From: Luteitalea sp. | Lineage (GTDB): Bacteria > Acidobacteriota > Vicinamibacteria > Vicinamibacterales > Vicinamibacteraceae | DNA length: 60,669 nucleotides | NCBI GenBank assembly: GCA_009377605.1 | Contig: WHTT01000037.1 | Coordinates: 1-60,669, forward strand | Direction: 5' to 3' | Shown here: piece by piece, positions 45,887 to 53,964 of the stretch | Numbering within the stretch: position 1 is the stretch's first letter | How the letters are laid out: every line of letters begins with the position of its first letter | Notes under the pieces: generated by a model | What the model was told of the DNA's origin: nothing | What the model saw: only the letters and a program-made list of their open reading frames with translations | The model's database searches: none | Translations under genes and position numbers: made by a program

Positions 45887-47119
45887 CTACGAAGCACCGA
45901 GCGTGCTGCGAATCAACGGTAACACGTAGGTGATCGGCGCGCGCCGGTCGACAATCACCGAGACGGTCACCGGCGTGCCGCCAACGATCCGAAACGGCGG
46001 GCCTTCCGACGAGGACCACGTGAAGCCGCTCGGTGTCTTGCGGTTCTCGACGAGATCGGCCCTTACCTCGAATGTTGCGCCCTCCGCGCTCAGCTGCTGG
46101 GCGAGGGTCTGGTTGGCTGTTGTCGCCAAGATCATCTCGGGAGACACGGGGTATGCGCCGACGTGACTCACCGACGCCCTCAAGAAGCCGTACTCCTCGC
46201 GCTTGACGTTTGTCGGCGAGACCTCTGCCTCCATCCCTAGGTTGATCCGCTTGCCGGAGTTCGCGCTGACGTAGACGATCGGCTCGAAGCTCGACGAGGA
46301 AGGCTCGATGATGGCGACAACCTCACCGTTGCGGACGCGATCCCCAACGCGCTTGTTGACTTCGATGACGCGACCGGCCACACGGCTGATGAGGCGCGTG
46401 CGGGATGCCGCTGTCGAGAGCGTCTGTTCCAGGCCCTCCTCGGCGAGCACGACGCTGGTGTCCCTGGAGCGTCGTCGCTGCTCGATGCTGACGAGGACGG
46501 ACCGTTGGCCATTGATCTGTGTCCGCAGCGCGGTGAGACTGCCATTGAGGCTCAGCGCTTGCTGCTCGAGCTGCTGGACGCGTGATTTGGTGACGAGCCC
46601 CTTGGTCAGCAGGGCGCGCTTCGACTTGAGGTCCTCTTCGAGAGCGGCGAGCTGCCCACGGACACGCTTGATGTCCGCCTCGTAGTTGGCGATGTTGGCA
46701 CGCGCCTGTGAGATCTGCTGTGTGTCGTCGACGAGGGCCGCATCGCGTTCGGCGACTGCCTCGTCGTGTCGAACCTGCGCCTCACTGATCAATTCATCGG
46801 TGCCTTGCCCCGCGACCTCGCCGACCACTTGACCCGGCTCGACGGTCTCGCCGACACGCGTCTCCAGCTGCACGAGGCTCCCGTCACCCGGCGCGCGGAT
46901 CTCCCTGAGGCTGCCGCCGCCAATCAGCATGCCGTAGCCGTCGACGCGTTCCGGAATGGTCGCGAAGATACTCCAGATCAAGACGGCGATCAGCACACCG
47001 CCGATGGTCCAGAGCGCCACCCACCCCAACGGCGAGGTGACCTGCATGAGCGTATCGAGCCGCTCCGGTGACGCAAGCTTGTCGAGCGCTGCTTTTCGGA
47101 AGAGCCGATGCTGTTCCAT
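45887..47119 (-). CDS. HlyD-family secretion protein of the NHLM type
   Basis: A 410-residue membrane fusion protein. A single N-terminal membrane helix (WVALWTIGGVLIAVLIWSIF, about residues 32-52), a lipoyl-like half motif (GDGSLVQLETRVGETVEPGQ), a coiled coil (~105-240), the second half (RVAGRVIEVNKRVGDRVRNG) and a C-terminal beta-barrel. It matches NHLM secretion proteins (TIGR03794-like). It would connect both ABC exporters to the TolC channels encoded upstream. Strong GGAGG ribosome site. Confidence 0.9.
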   Translation of the reverse strand: MEQHRLFRKAALDKLASPERLDTLMQVTSPLGWVALWTIGGVLIAVLIWSIFATIPERVDGYGMLIGGGSLREIRAPGDGSLVQLETRVGETVEPGQVVGEVAGQGTDELISEAQVRHDEAVAERDAALVDDTQQISQARANIANYEADIKRVRGQLAALEEDLKSKRALLTKGLVTKSRVQQLEQQALSLNGSLTALRTQINGQRSVLVSIEQRRRSRDTSVVLAEEGLEQTLSTAASRTRLISRVAGRVIEVNKRVGDRVRNGEVVAIIEPSSSSFEPIVYVSANSGKRINLGMEAEVSPTNVKREEYGFLRASVSHVGAYPVSPEMILATTANQTLAQQLSAEGATFEVRADLVENRKTPSGFTWSSSEGPPFRIVGGTPVTVSVIVDRRAPITYVLPLIRSTLGAS

Positions 47120-47143
47120 CGCCTCCCTCCACCATTCGACTCG

Positions 47144-47175
47144 CCTGACAGGCCGCCCCTGGGCGGCCTGTCAGG
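47144..47175. repeat. 14-bp-stem hairpin between tolC2 and hlyD
   Basis: CCTGACAGGCCGCC (47144-47157) pairs with GGCGGCCTGTCAGG (47162-47175). No T-run follows on either strand, so it is more likely a REP element or mRNA-stability hairpin. The trailing CTCGCTCATGGC resembles the one after the 18701 hairpin. Confidence 0.7.
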
Positions 47176-47180
47176 CTCGC

Positions 47181-49388
47181 TCATGGCAAGCTGACGAAAT
47201 CTGTCGCCGAGAACTGTACAGCTTCGGCGTCCGTTCCCTCATTGGCGAACGAGACTATTTCACCCGCTTCGTATTTCAGACGTGCGAGCGTGCTGAAATA
47301 CAGCTGTAACTGACGCACGAGCGTCAACTGGTCAGTGGTGGCCTCGTCTTCGGTCACGAGCGCGTCGATGAGCGTGATCTCGCCCGCTTCGAAGAGCTGA
47401 CGGCTCCCGTCACGGGTCTCGAGGACGTTCTCGACGACCTCGCGATAGTGTTCCACTGCCTCCCTCGTCGTCTGCATGGTATTGCGGACCTCGACAACGT
47501 TTTGCCGAATCACGCGCTCAGTGTCGGCGAGCTCAATCTCGGCCGACCGCAATGTCGCCTCGGCTTGCGCCAGCCGGCCCTTGGCGCGATTGTTCCCGAA
47601 CGGAAAGCTCACCGTGAGCTGCGCGACCACGAACGGTTCCCATCGTCCCAGCATCGATCGGTACACGCCGCGCGGCGAGTAGTATCGCGCGGGGGAGTCC
47701 CGCTCCGGTAGCGGCTCGAAGTCACTGTAGATCGGATCTTCCTCATCGGGAAGGAACCGTGGAAACGGGCTCTCGTAGAGGTTGCTGAAGCCGCCGCTGA
47801 GATTGAAGGTGAACGTGCGCCGGAGGTTGGCCCGCGCGGCCCGCGCCAGCGCGTCCGAGGCTTCGCGCACCCGCTCGAGGGCACGCGTGTCGCGGCGCCG
47901 AGACGAGGCGAGCCTGAGCAGATCGTCGAGCACCGGCGCGCCACTGGGCGGCTCGGCAAATGCCTCGCTCGCGAGAGGCGTGTCGTCGAGCGTGTCGACG
48001 TCGAGCCCGGCCGCTTCCACCAAGCTGATCCGGGCCTCCGCGAGCGCTGTCCGTGCCTCTCTGAGCGAGCTGGAGAGACTCGCGGCGCGTGCCTGCGCCC
48101 GTGCGAGGTCGATCTTTGGCAGCTCCTCCGCGGTGACGAGCTGCGCGGTGAGCTTGACGTAATCCGCGTGGCGCGCGGCCGATTCCTCGAGCAAACGGAC
48201 GCTCTCATGCGCTGCGACGAGGTTCAGGTAGGCCAAGACCGTGCGATACACCTCCTCGGCGACCGTGTGGCGCATCTGTTCGGTGCGCGCAACGGAGGTG
48301 GACGCTGCAGAGCGCTCGGGACCCGCCACCGCCGTGCTGCCAAAACCATTGCCGAGGGGAATGTCGAGCGCCAACGAGGCGTGCGAGGGAAAGCGCGGCG
48401 GGAGGCCCATTCCGCCGTGGGTGGGGTCCATGATCTTGTCGCGGTAGTTCTCCTCTTCGCTCTGCACCAGGAGGCTGCCGCTCACGGTGAGCCCGCTGCG
48501 GAACGGCTTCGTGAACCCAGCACTGAGTGAAAAGCTGCGGCGAAACTGATCTTCTGGTAGCGGGCCGAGCCGCTCCAGGCCGAGCCGCGCACGAGTGGCC
48601 ACTGCCTCGGAGATTTCCTCGAGCAGCGGAAATGTCTCGTTGAGGGCTTGCGAGCCGCTGATGAGCGCGCCTTCGAGGCCCAGATCTCCGGCAAGGTTGA
48701 TCCGCCTGAACAACCTGTCCAGCAGGCGTTGCTCGAGGCTGCCATTGAGCTGTTGCGAGCAGAGATCGCGAAACCCAGACAGCATGTCTTCCAGGTCGCC
48801 CGTGGGGGAAAGCGGCAGCTCGCGACCACCCTGAAGCGCCTGCTCTACCTGCTCAACGAGGTCGAAGGTCAGAAGCCCCGGCTGGCGGTTGACGCCTGGA
48901 GGCAGCGCAAACAGAATCGCGCCGGTGTCGAGATCGATGTCGAACGGACAGGGTGGTGGGTCCGGGTGGAGACCCGCGATGGCGTCCCGCATGGCAACGT
49001 TGAGATCGGTGAAGCTGTCGGCGATCACGTCCAGAACGCGACGCTTTTGTTCTTCCGCGTCCAACAAGAACGGGAGCACCGGCTGCTGCGTGTATTCGAA
49101 ACCGACTCCTGTGCGGACGGCCAGGTCGAACACGCCACGCTCCGCTCGATGAAGGCCAGCCGCGATGCGTGCGGCCTGCGCCGCTTGCACGATGCGCGGT
49201 TGGTGGCGAATTGTGAGCTGCACGGCCTCCGCGAGCGTGATTCGAGGTCCCGAGGGCGCCGGAGCCTTGGCGTCGGGCACGAAGAGATCCGCCGCCAGGA
49301 CGCTCACCTCCTGGGCCGCACCTTGGTCTGGGAGCATGACTGTGAGCGCACACGCCACGACGAGCGTGATTGCCGAACGAGAGCTCAC
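47181..49388 (-). CDS. Very large TolC-family outer membrane protein 2
   Basis: 735 residues, against about 420-500 for ordinary TolC proteins. Signal peptide (ITLVVACALTVMLPDQGAAQ), first repeat starting ITLAEAVQLTIRHQPRIVQA, and C-terminal repeat with VAQLTVSFPFGNNRAKGRLA and the family end GEITLIDALVTEDEATTDQL. The extra ~220 residues lie near the N-terminus (about residues 85-300), containing a Cys/Pro segment (DPPPCPFDIDLD). The GTG start overlaps the stop of tolC1. Second of a tandem pair, so the export apparatus may use a mixed trimer. Confidence 0.88.
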   Translation of the reverse strand: MSSRSAITLVVACALTVMLPDQGAAQEVSVLAADLFVPDAKAPAPSGPRITLAEAVQLTIRHQPRIVQAAQAARIAAGLHRAERGVFDLAVRTGVGFEYTQQPVLPFLLDAEEQKRRVLDVIADSFTDLNVAMRDAIAGLHPDPPPCPFDIDLDTGAILFALPPGVNRQPGLLTFDLVEQVEQALQGGRELPLSPTGDLEDMLSGFRDLCSQQLNGSLEQRLLDRLFRRINLAGDLGLEGALISGSQALNETFPLLEEISEAVATRARLGLERLGPLPEDQFRRSFSLSAGFTKPFRSGLTVSGSLLVQSEEENYRDKIMDPTHGGMGLPPRFPSHASLALDIPLGNGFGSTAVAGPERSAASTSVARTEQMRHTVAEEVYRTVLAYLNLVAAHESVRLLEESAARHADYVKLTAQLVTAEELPKIDLARAQARAASLSSSLREARTALAEARISLVEAAGLDVDTLDDTPLASEAFAEPPSGAPVLDDLLRLASSRRRDTRALERVREASDALARAARANLRRTFTFNLSGGFSNLYESPFPRFLPDEEDPIYSDFEPLPERDSPARYYSPRGVYRSMLGRWEPFVVAQLTVSFPFGNNRAKGRLAQAEATLRSAEIELADTERVIRQNVVEVRNTMQTTREAVEHYREVVENVLETRDGSRQLFEAGEITLIDALVTEDEATTDQLTLVRQLQLYFSTLARLKYEAGEIVSFANEGTDAEAVQFSATDFVSLP

Positions 49389-51385
49389 GGCTGACTCCCG
49401 TCGCCTCTGGTCGGCACAGTGACCAGCGCGTCGAGAGCAGGGGCGGTGTCGGCGGTCACCAACGTTGCGGTCTCGAATCGGAGCTGGGCGATGAGCTGTG
49501 CCGCTGCCTGGCGCGCGGCCACATGGGCAAGGTCGGCGTCGGTTCGTTGCTGCTCGGTCAAGAGCGTGTCGATGAGCGTCGCCTCACCCGCTCGGAACCG
49601 TTCGACCTCGCCTTCGAGCGTGGTCGCGTAGGCCTCGACGGCGGCTCCGGCTTCCTGGACGCGTGCGAGCGTTTCTGCCAGCGATTGCGCCGTGCGGACC
49701 ACGCCGAGCTTGATCAGTCGTCGCGTGTCGCGGGCCACGATTTCGAGCTCCCGGCGCTCCGCTTCCCGGACCAAGAGCTGTCCCTTGGCCAGGTTGTTGC
49801 CGAGGGGCTTCTCGAAGTCCAGCTGGAAGCTGGCGCTCGGCCCAACCCAGCGGTCGACGGCATCCGAGACGCTGCGCTCGGCAAGCGCCGTGTACCAACT
49901 GCTGGCCGTCAGATCGATCTGCGGGCGGAGGTTCGTCGCCGCGCCGCGCTCGAGAATGGCGCCCGCTTGCTCGCGCCGGCTCGCGGCGGCCAAATCCCGC
50001 CGCTCTTCCACGGTCTCTGTCGGAATCTGCTGCAACCATGCCTGAAGCGCGGCGCGATCTGGAGCGCTCGGGAATGTATCCCGGGCTCGCGGCAGCGTCG
50101 CATCATCGCCGGTGGTGCTGACGCCCAAGACGCGTGCGAGCTCGGCCCTCGCCTCGTGAAGCGTTCGCCGCGATTGGTTCAACCGCGCGTTCGCACGAGC
50201 AGCGCTGGCGCGCACCCGCGCCGCTTCAATCTCCGGAAGCTCGCCCCCAGTGACCAGCGCTTGGGTCGCCTTCAGGATTTCCTCGTGCAAATCGACCGAG
50301 CGAGTCGCAATGTCCACCGAGTCCTGCGCGGCGCGGAGGTTCCAATACGCTTGAATGGCGGTGAGCACGGTGACGGCACGCTCGTGCGCGAACGCGAGCC
50401 GACTCGCATCGAGGTCGACATGCGCCGCACGTTCAGCGGCGCCCGTCGCGTCGGCACCACGCCGGCGTCCGAGCGGTACGAGCAGGTTTGCACCTGCCCG
50501 GAACGTGAAGAGATCCTCCAATCCCTTGCCGCCGAGCTCGGCCGAGCGCGGCTTGCCCTTGAAGTTCGTGCCTTCGATTGTGCCGTCGAGAAACGGCCCG
50601 ACAGTGATACCCGAGCGGAACAGCCGGGAGAGCTCGACGTGGGCGAGTCCGTCGTAGAAGACTTCGTCGTTGGGCACGTCGCTAAGATTGCGCAGCGTCT
50701 GCTCGGTGCGGTTGACGTCGTCCACCACGCCTTGAAGTCCGTCCCGTGCGCCCCTGATGGAGTCGTTGAGGAAGTCGTTGCGAATGCGGAGCAGCTCGGC
50801 CCGCTCCGCCGGGCCGGCCGACGTGATGAGCTCGTCGAGGATCTCCAGTTGCGTGCCCAAGAACTGGTCGATCTCGCTGATTCGCCGCGCCTGCTCGTCC
50901 CCGGGAGGGGCGCGCCTCACAGCCTCGAGCCTCCGCAACAACACCTGCGCCTCTTGCCGCGCCTGCGTATCCTCATCGAGATTCTCTTGGAGCGTCCGTC
51001 GTTGTGTGCGCTGTGATTCCTTCCGCGTTTCGGTGAGCTCCTGCAGGCGATACTCATACGAAGCGAGCGCGTTCAACGTCAGATCGAACGGGCCACGTTG
51101 CTCCTGCGCTTGGCCCTCGCGCTGGCGCACGTCCTCGCGGGCGAGCTGGAGATTGGGGTCATGCTCGAGCGCCAGCCGTACCGCGTCGACGACGCCGATG
51201 CCTGTCGCATCGAATGTCACGATCGGTGGCTGTTCCGAGGTGCCATCGGCCGTGGTAGGAGGGGTGCGTGCCGGTGACCGCTCCTGGGGAGCTGCGGCCG
51301 CGGGCGCCGCGCCGTCGGACGAAACGGCGAGCATCACCGTCAGCACGAGAGTCAACTGTAGACAGAGGGCGGGGCGACGAGTCAT
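49385..51385 (-). CDS. Very large TolC-family outer membrane protein 1
   Basis: 666 residues with signal peptide (LTLVLTVMLAVSSDGAAPAA) and strong GAGGAGG ribosome site. TolC repeats start at GIGVVDAVRLALEHDPNLQL and end at EATLIDTLLTEQQRTDADLA. An insertion of ~170 residues (about 110-280) is Arg/Glu-rich and helical (QEAQVLLRRLEAVRRAPPGD), so it probably lengthens the periplasmic tunnel or packs around it. First gene of the minus-strand export operon. Paralogous to the next gene, with similar C-terminal halves. Confidence 0.88.
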   Translation of the reverse strand: MTRRPALCLQLTLVLTVMLAVSSDGAAPAAAAPQERSPARTPPTTADGTSEQPPIVTFDATGIGVVDAVRLALEHDPNLQLAREDVRQREGQAQEQRGPFDLTLNALASYEYRLQELTETRKESQRTQRRTLQENLDEDTQARQEAQVLLRRLEAVRRAPPGDEQARRISEIDQFLGTQLEILDELITSAGPAERAELLRIRNDFLNDSIRGARDGLQGVVDDVNRTEQTLRNLSDVPNDEVFYDGLAHVELSRLFRSGITVGPFLDGTIEGTNFKGKPRSAELGGKGLEDLFTFRAGANLLVPLGRRRGADATGAAERAAHVDLDASRLAFAHERAVTVLTAIQAYWNLRAAQDSVDIATRSVDLHEEILKATQALVTGGELPEIEAARVRASAARANARLNQSRRTLHEARAELARVLGVSTTGDDATLPRARDTFPSAPDRAALQAWLQQIPTETVEERRDLAAASRREQAGAILERGAATNLRPQIDLTASSWYTALAERSVSDAVDRWVGPSASFQLDFEKPLGNNLAKGQLLVREAERRELEIVARDTRRLIKLGVVRTAQSLAETLARVQEAGAAVEAYATTLEGEVERFRAGEATLIDTLLTEQQRTDADLAHVAARQAAAQLIAQLRFETATLVTADTAPALDALVTVPTRGDGSQP

Positions 51386-51691
51386 GAATCCTCCTCGAGC
51401 GCGGGCTGTGGGTCCAATACTCTTCTGCTCGTAAGCAGTCCGTCGCGCCCGGCATGAACGGTTGGCGATTCTACCAAAGAAACTGCGAGCATCCGGCAGC
51501 CGGACATGGGTGCCGCTCAGGTGCCTCTTATCGATGAGGTGTCGCGCGAGATCAGGGAAGCGCCTGCCTGGTGGGAAATTGCCGGTGTTACTCCGGTGTG
51601 CTAGGCTGGGCGTTCGGGCCGCTGGCAGCCGTGAGAGGTGTCAGGAGGTGGACGGGATCGCGCGGTGTCGTGGCGGGACCGAGAGGGAGTA
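51386..51691. other. Divergent promoter region of the export operon
   Basis: About 300 bp between tolC1 and the plus-strand lipoprotein gene. On the minus strand a TAGAAT (complement of 51468-51473) could be a -10, but no convincing -35 is seen. I did not find a -24/-12 element. No gene. Confidence 0.4.
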
Positions 51692-52105
51692 ATGGGGAGT
51701 ACGGCTCGTCGCGTGTCTCGCGTCTCACATCGACGGATCTGGCTCGGCCTGATTTTGATGGGCTGTGCCGGTTGTGCCGATTCGCCCGTCGGTCCGTCCC
51801 TGAGCGCCGTCACGGTGAGTGACGTGCGCTTGCGGCCGACGACCGAGAATGCCACGCTGTGCTGCTGCCGCGTCCTTGCCACCAGCGCGAACCGCAACAG
51901 CGTGCCTGTTCATGTGACGGTCAAGTTTGCGGCCCATGACGACCAGCGTGAGCAGCCGCTGTCACGGATCCTCTATTTCATCAAGGATTTTCAGCCGGAC
52001 ACGGAGCGGGCAATCGAGGCGTCCGGATTCTTCCTGCCGTGCGCAGCCATCCGCGATGTGCGAATGGAGATCGATGTAACGGGAATAGCGGATCCGCCCT
52101 TCTAG
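51692..52105 (+). CDS. Small lipoprotein of unknown function
   Basis: 137 residues from the ATG at 51692 (GAGAGGGAG just upstream). Lipoprotein signal RRIWLGLILMGCAGC with the acylated Cys, then a ~110-residue domain rich in beta strands with a CCC triplet (NATLCCCRVLA) and one more Cys (LPCAAI). No family recognised. Lies between the export operon and the sigma54 activator gene, same direction as the latter. Confidence 0.7.
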   Translation: MGSTARRVSRVSHRRIWLGLILMGCAGCADSPVGPSLSAVTVSDVRLRPTTENATLCCCRVLATSANRNSVPVHVTVKFAAHDDQREQPLSRILYFIKDFQPDTERAIEASGFFLPCAAIRDVRMEIDVTGIADPPF

Positions 52106-52224
52106 AAACAGAGATCGGGAATCAGGAATCGGGAATCCGGGGGAGGCCGGGATCAGGGAGCTGTAAGCGAGAACAGGATGCGGTCATCGTGACGTCCTAC
52201 GCGCCTATTCTTCGGGGGTCGACC

Positions 52225-53310
52225 ATGCCGGACAGGCGCGGCATGAGTGAGACCGCTGTGCGTCTGCGCGCGCTGTCGGCTGAACAGTGGGGTGAGCAGC
52301 GCGCGCTCGATATGATTGGGTTGTCGCCTGCCCTGAGCGAAGCGCAAGCCAAGGTCGAGAAGATCGCGCGCTATCGAGAGCCCGTCCTGATCACCGGAGA
52401 GAGCGGCTCTGGCAAGGAGCTGTTCGCGCAGGCCATCTACCTGCTCGGCCCGAGCAGAGGGCAGCCCTTCGTTGCCGCCAACTGTCCACAGTACCAAGAA
52501 GGCGATCTCACCGTCAGTGAGCTCTTCGGCCATACGAAAGGGAGCTTCACGGGTGCGGTCGCCGATCGAAAAGGTGCGTTCGAGGAAGCCGACGGCGGCG
52601 TCATCTTCCTGGACGAGATTGCCGATCTCCGCCCCAGTGCACAGATGATGCTGCTGCGTGCGCTCTCGACCGGCGAGATTCGCCCACTGGGTGCCACGCG
52701 ATCGCGGAGTGTCGATGTGCGCGTCGTGTCAGCAACCAACGGTCATCTGAACCATCTGGTCGCGACCAAGCAGTTCAGATTCGATCTCTTGTTTCGCCTT
52801 CGACAGTTTCACATTGCCATCCCCCCGCTCCGCGAGCGCGGCGATGACTGGCGGCTGCTGACCGACTTCTGGCTCGACAGGCTGGCGGCCAAGTACGGCG
52901 TCGCCAAGCGCTTCTCCGCAGCCTCGCTCAAGCTGCTCGGGACGTACGATTGGCCCGGCAACGTGCGCCAGCTCATTGGCGTCGTCAAGACCGGTTATGC
53001 GATGGCGGATGACGATGTGATTGAACCGGCGGAGTTTGTCTCGTATCTCGAAGAATCTGAGGGCATGCGCTCGGCTGAACAGCCGAGCCTCTACGAGCGG
53101 ATCGTCAAGCAGGAGGAGCCGTTCTGGACCGTCGTTTACGAGGCTTTCATCCGGCGCGACCTGAACCGTTCCCAAGTTCGCGGACTTATCAAGGCCGGCC
53201 TCAACGCCTCCGGCGGGAACTACAGACGGTTGCTGGAGCTCCTCCGCCTGCCGGCGTCCGACTACCAACGGTTCATGGACTTTCTTCGCCATCACGATCT
53301 CAAGCCGTGA
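52225..53310 (+). CDS. Sigma54-dependent transcriptional activator (bEBP) without sensor domain
   Basis: 361 residues. After ~35 residues comes the AAA+ domain: Walker A TGESGSGKELFAQAIY, GSFTGA loop (canonical GAFTGA with A to S), Walker B GGVIFLDEIADL, second region of homology LFRLRQFHIAIPPLRERGDD and YDWPGNVRQL. The C-terminal ~100 residues hold a predicted DNA-binding domain of the type ending YQRFMDFLRHHDL, often seen in FHA-linked activators. There is no receiver, GAF or FHA domain, so control may come from level of expression or a partner. The perfect -24/-12 promoter 120 bp downstream is the evident target. Confidence 0.9.
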   Translation: MPDRRGMSETAVRLRALSAEQWGEQRALDMIGLSPALSEAQAKVEKIARYREPVLITGESGSGKELFAQAIYLLGPSRGQPFVAANCPQYQEGDLTVSELFGHTKGSFTGAVADRKGAFEEADGGVIFLDEIADLRPSAQMMLLRALSTGEIRPLGATRSRSVDVRVVSATNGHLNHLVATKQFRFDLLFRLRQFHIAIPPLRERGDDWRLLTDFWLDRLAAKYGVAKRFSAASLKLLGTYDWPGNVRQLIGVVKTGYAMADDDVIEPAEFVSYLEESEGMRSAEQPSLYERIVKQEEPFWTVVYEAFIRRDLNRSQVRGLIKAGLNASGGNYRRLLELLRLPASDYQRFMDFLRHHDLKP

Positions 53311-53428
53311 GCATCCATGGTCGAGCTCCATCAGTTGGAGGCCTCACGCCAACACACGAGAGCATGCGGTCCTGTGCTCATCGACCAAAACCCTTGAGTG
53401 ACAGAGAGTTGACTCCAGGAGTGCCATC

Positions 53429-53444
53429 TGGCACGCGGGTTGCT
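53429..53444 (+). promoter_or_regulatory. Sigma54 (-24/-12) promoter of the precursor gene
   Basis: TGGCACG-CGGG-TTGCT: both elements match the consensus, and GG (53430-53431) and GC (53442-53443) are exactly ten bases apart. It sits 75 bp before the precursor start codon and directly after the sigma54 activator gene. The -24 half is also part of a palindrome, GTGCCA-TC-TGGCAC (53421-53434). A possible activator site, GTTGG-N10-CCAAC, is found near 53333-53352. Confidence 0.9.
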
Positions 53445-53519
53445 CAAGAAGGTGGCGTGTGCGCGGACGGGCCGCGCGCCAGCACAAAATTGGAAACAGA
53501 CTCAATCAGGAGGACCGAA

Positions 53520-53846
53520 ATGGCACAGAAGATGACTCGCGGCGAGGTTCAGGATCTGCTCGGCAAGTTCGCTACCGAGGATGCGAAGTATCGCGAGGCT
53601 CTGCTGGCTGACCCGAAGGGCATCATGGAGCGTCAGCTCAACACGTCGCTGGGCAACTTCAACGTGAAGGCTGTCCAGGACACGGCTGACACGATTCACA
53701 TCGTCGTGCCGCACGTCGCTGCTGAGGGTGAGCTGAGCGACGCGGATCTCGAGAAGGTCGCAGGCGGCTTCTTCGACGGCGGCGACGTCAACGTCGACTG
53801 CGAGGCGCGGCAGGGCGGCGCCAGCGTCATCCAACTCAGCCTGTAG
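53520..53846 (+). CDS. NHLP-leader precursor peptide (lanthipeptide/RiPP precursor)
   Basis: 108 residues, perfect AGGAGG ribosome site. Residues 1-83 resemble the nitrile-hydratase-like leader (LLADPKGIMERQLNTSLGNF, VQDTADTIHIVVPHV) and end with the processing site LEKVAGG (81-83 AGG). The 25-residue core after it contains one Cys (94), Ser102 and Ser107 and no Thr, plus several Gly and Asp. At most one lanthionine ring can form, with Ser C-terminal to Cys. A second GG at 87-88 is an alternative cleavage site. Encoded just before lanM and behind a sigma54 promoter. Leader cleavage by the C39 exporter is inferred. Confidence 0.92.
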   Translation: MAQKMTRGEVQDLLGKFATEDAKYREALLADPKGIMERQLNTSLGNFNVKAVQDTADTIHIVVPHVAAEGELSDADLEKVAGGFFDGGDVNVDCEARQGGASVIQLSL

Positions 53847-53861
53847 TCAGTGCTCGTCTTT

Positions 53862-53910
53862 CGGCGGTGGGGGTGCGACGCTTGCATGTCGCACCCCGCC
53901 GTCTCTCTTT
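53862..53910 (+). terminator. Strong hairpin with U-rich tail between precursor and lanM
   Basis: GGGGTGCGAC (53870-53879) and GTCGCACCCC (53888-53897) form a perfect 10-bp stem, extended by GGC/GCC pairs, followed by GTCTCTCTTT. It should stop most transcripts after the precursor gene, giving an excess of precursor over enzyme. Confidence 0.8.
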
Positions 53911-53911
53911 A

Positions 53912-53939
53912 GGTAGGGCCGCCTCGCCGAGGCGGCCGT
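53912..53939. repeat. REP palindrome (GTAGGGC family) before lanM
   Basis: GGTAGGGC + GCCTCGCCGAGGC + GGCCGT, same as at 20130 and 26162. It immediately follows the terminator U-tract. Confidence 0.88.
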
Positions 53940-53964
53940 CATCTGTCCCCAAAGTACCTCGCGC

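Noticed and set aside
49370-51016. A 548-codon plus-strand frame opposite tolC1
   Set aside because: No start signal, no family, and the minus strand has a signal peptide, ribosome site and TolC repeats.
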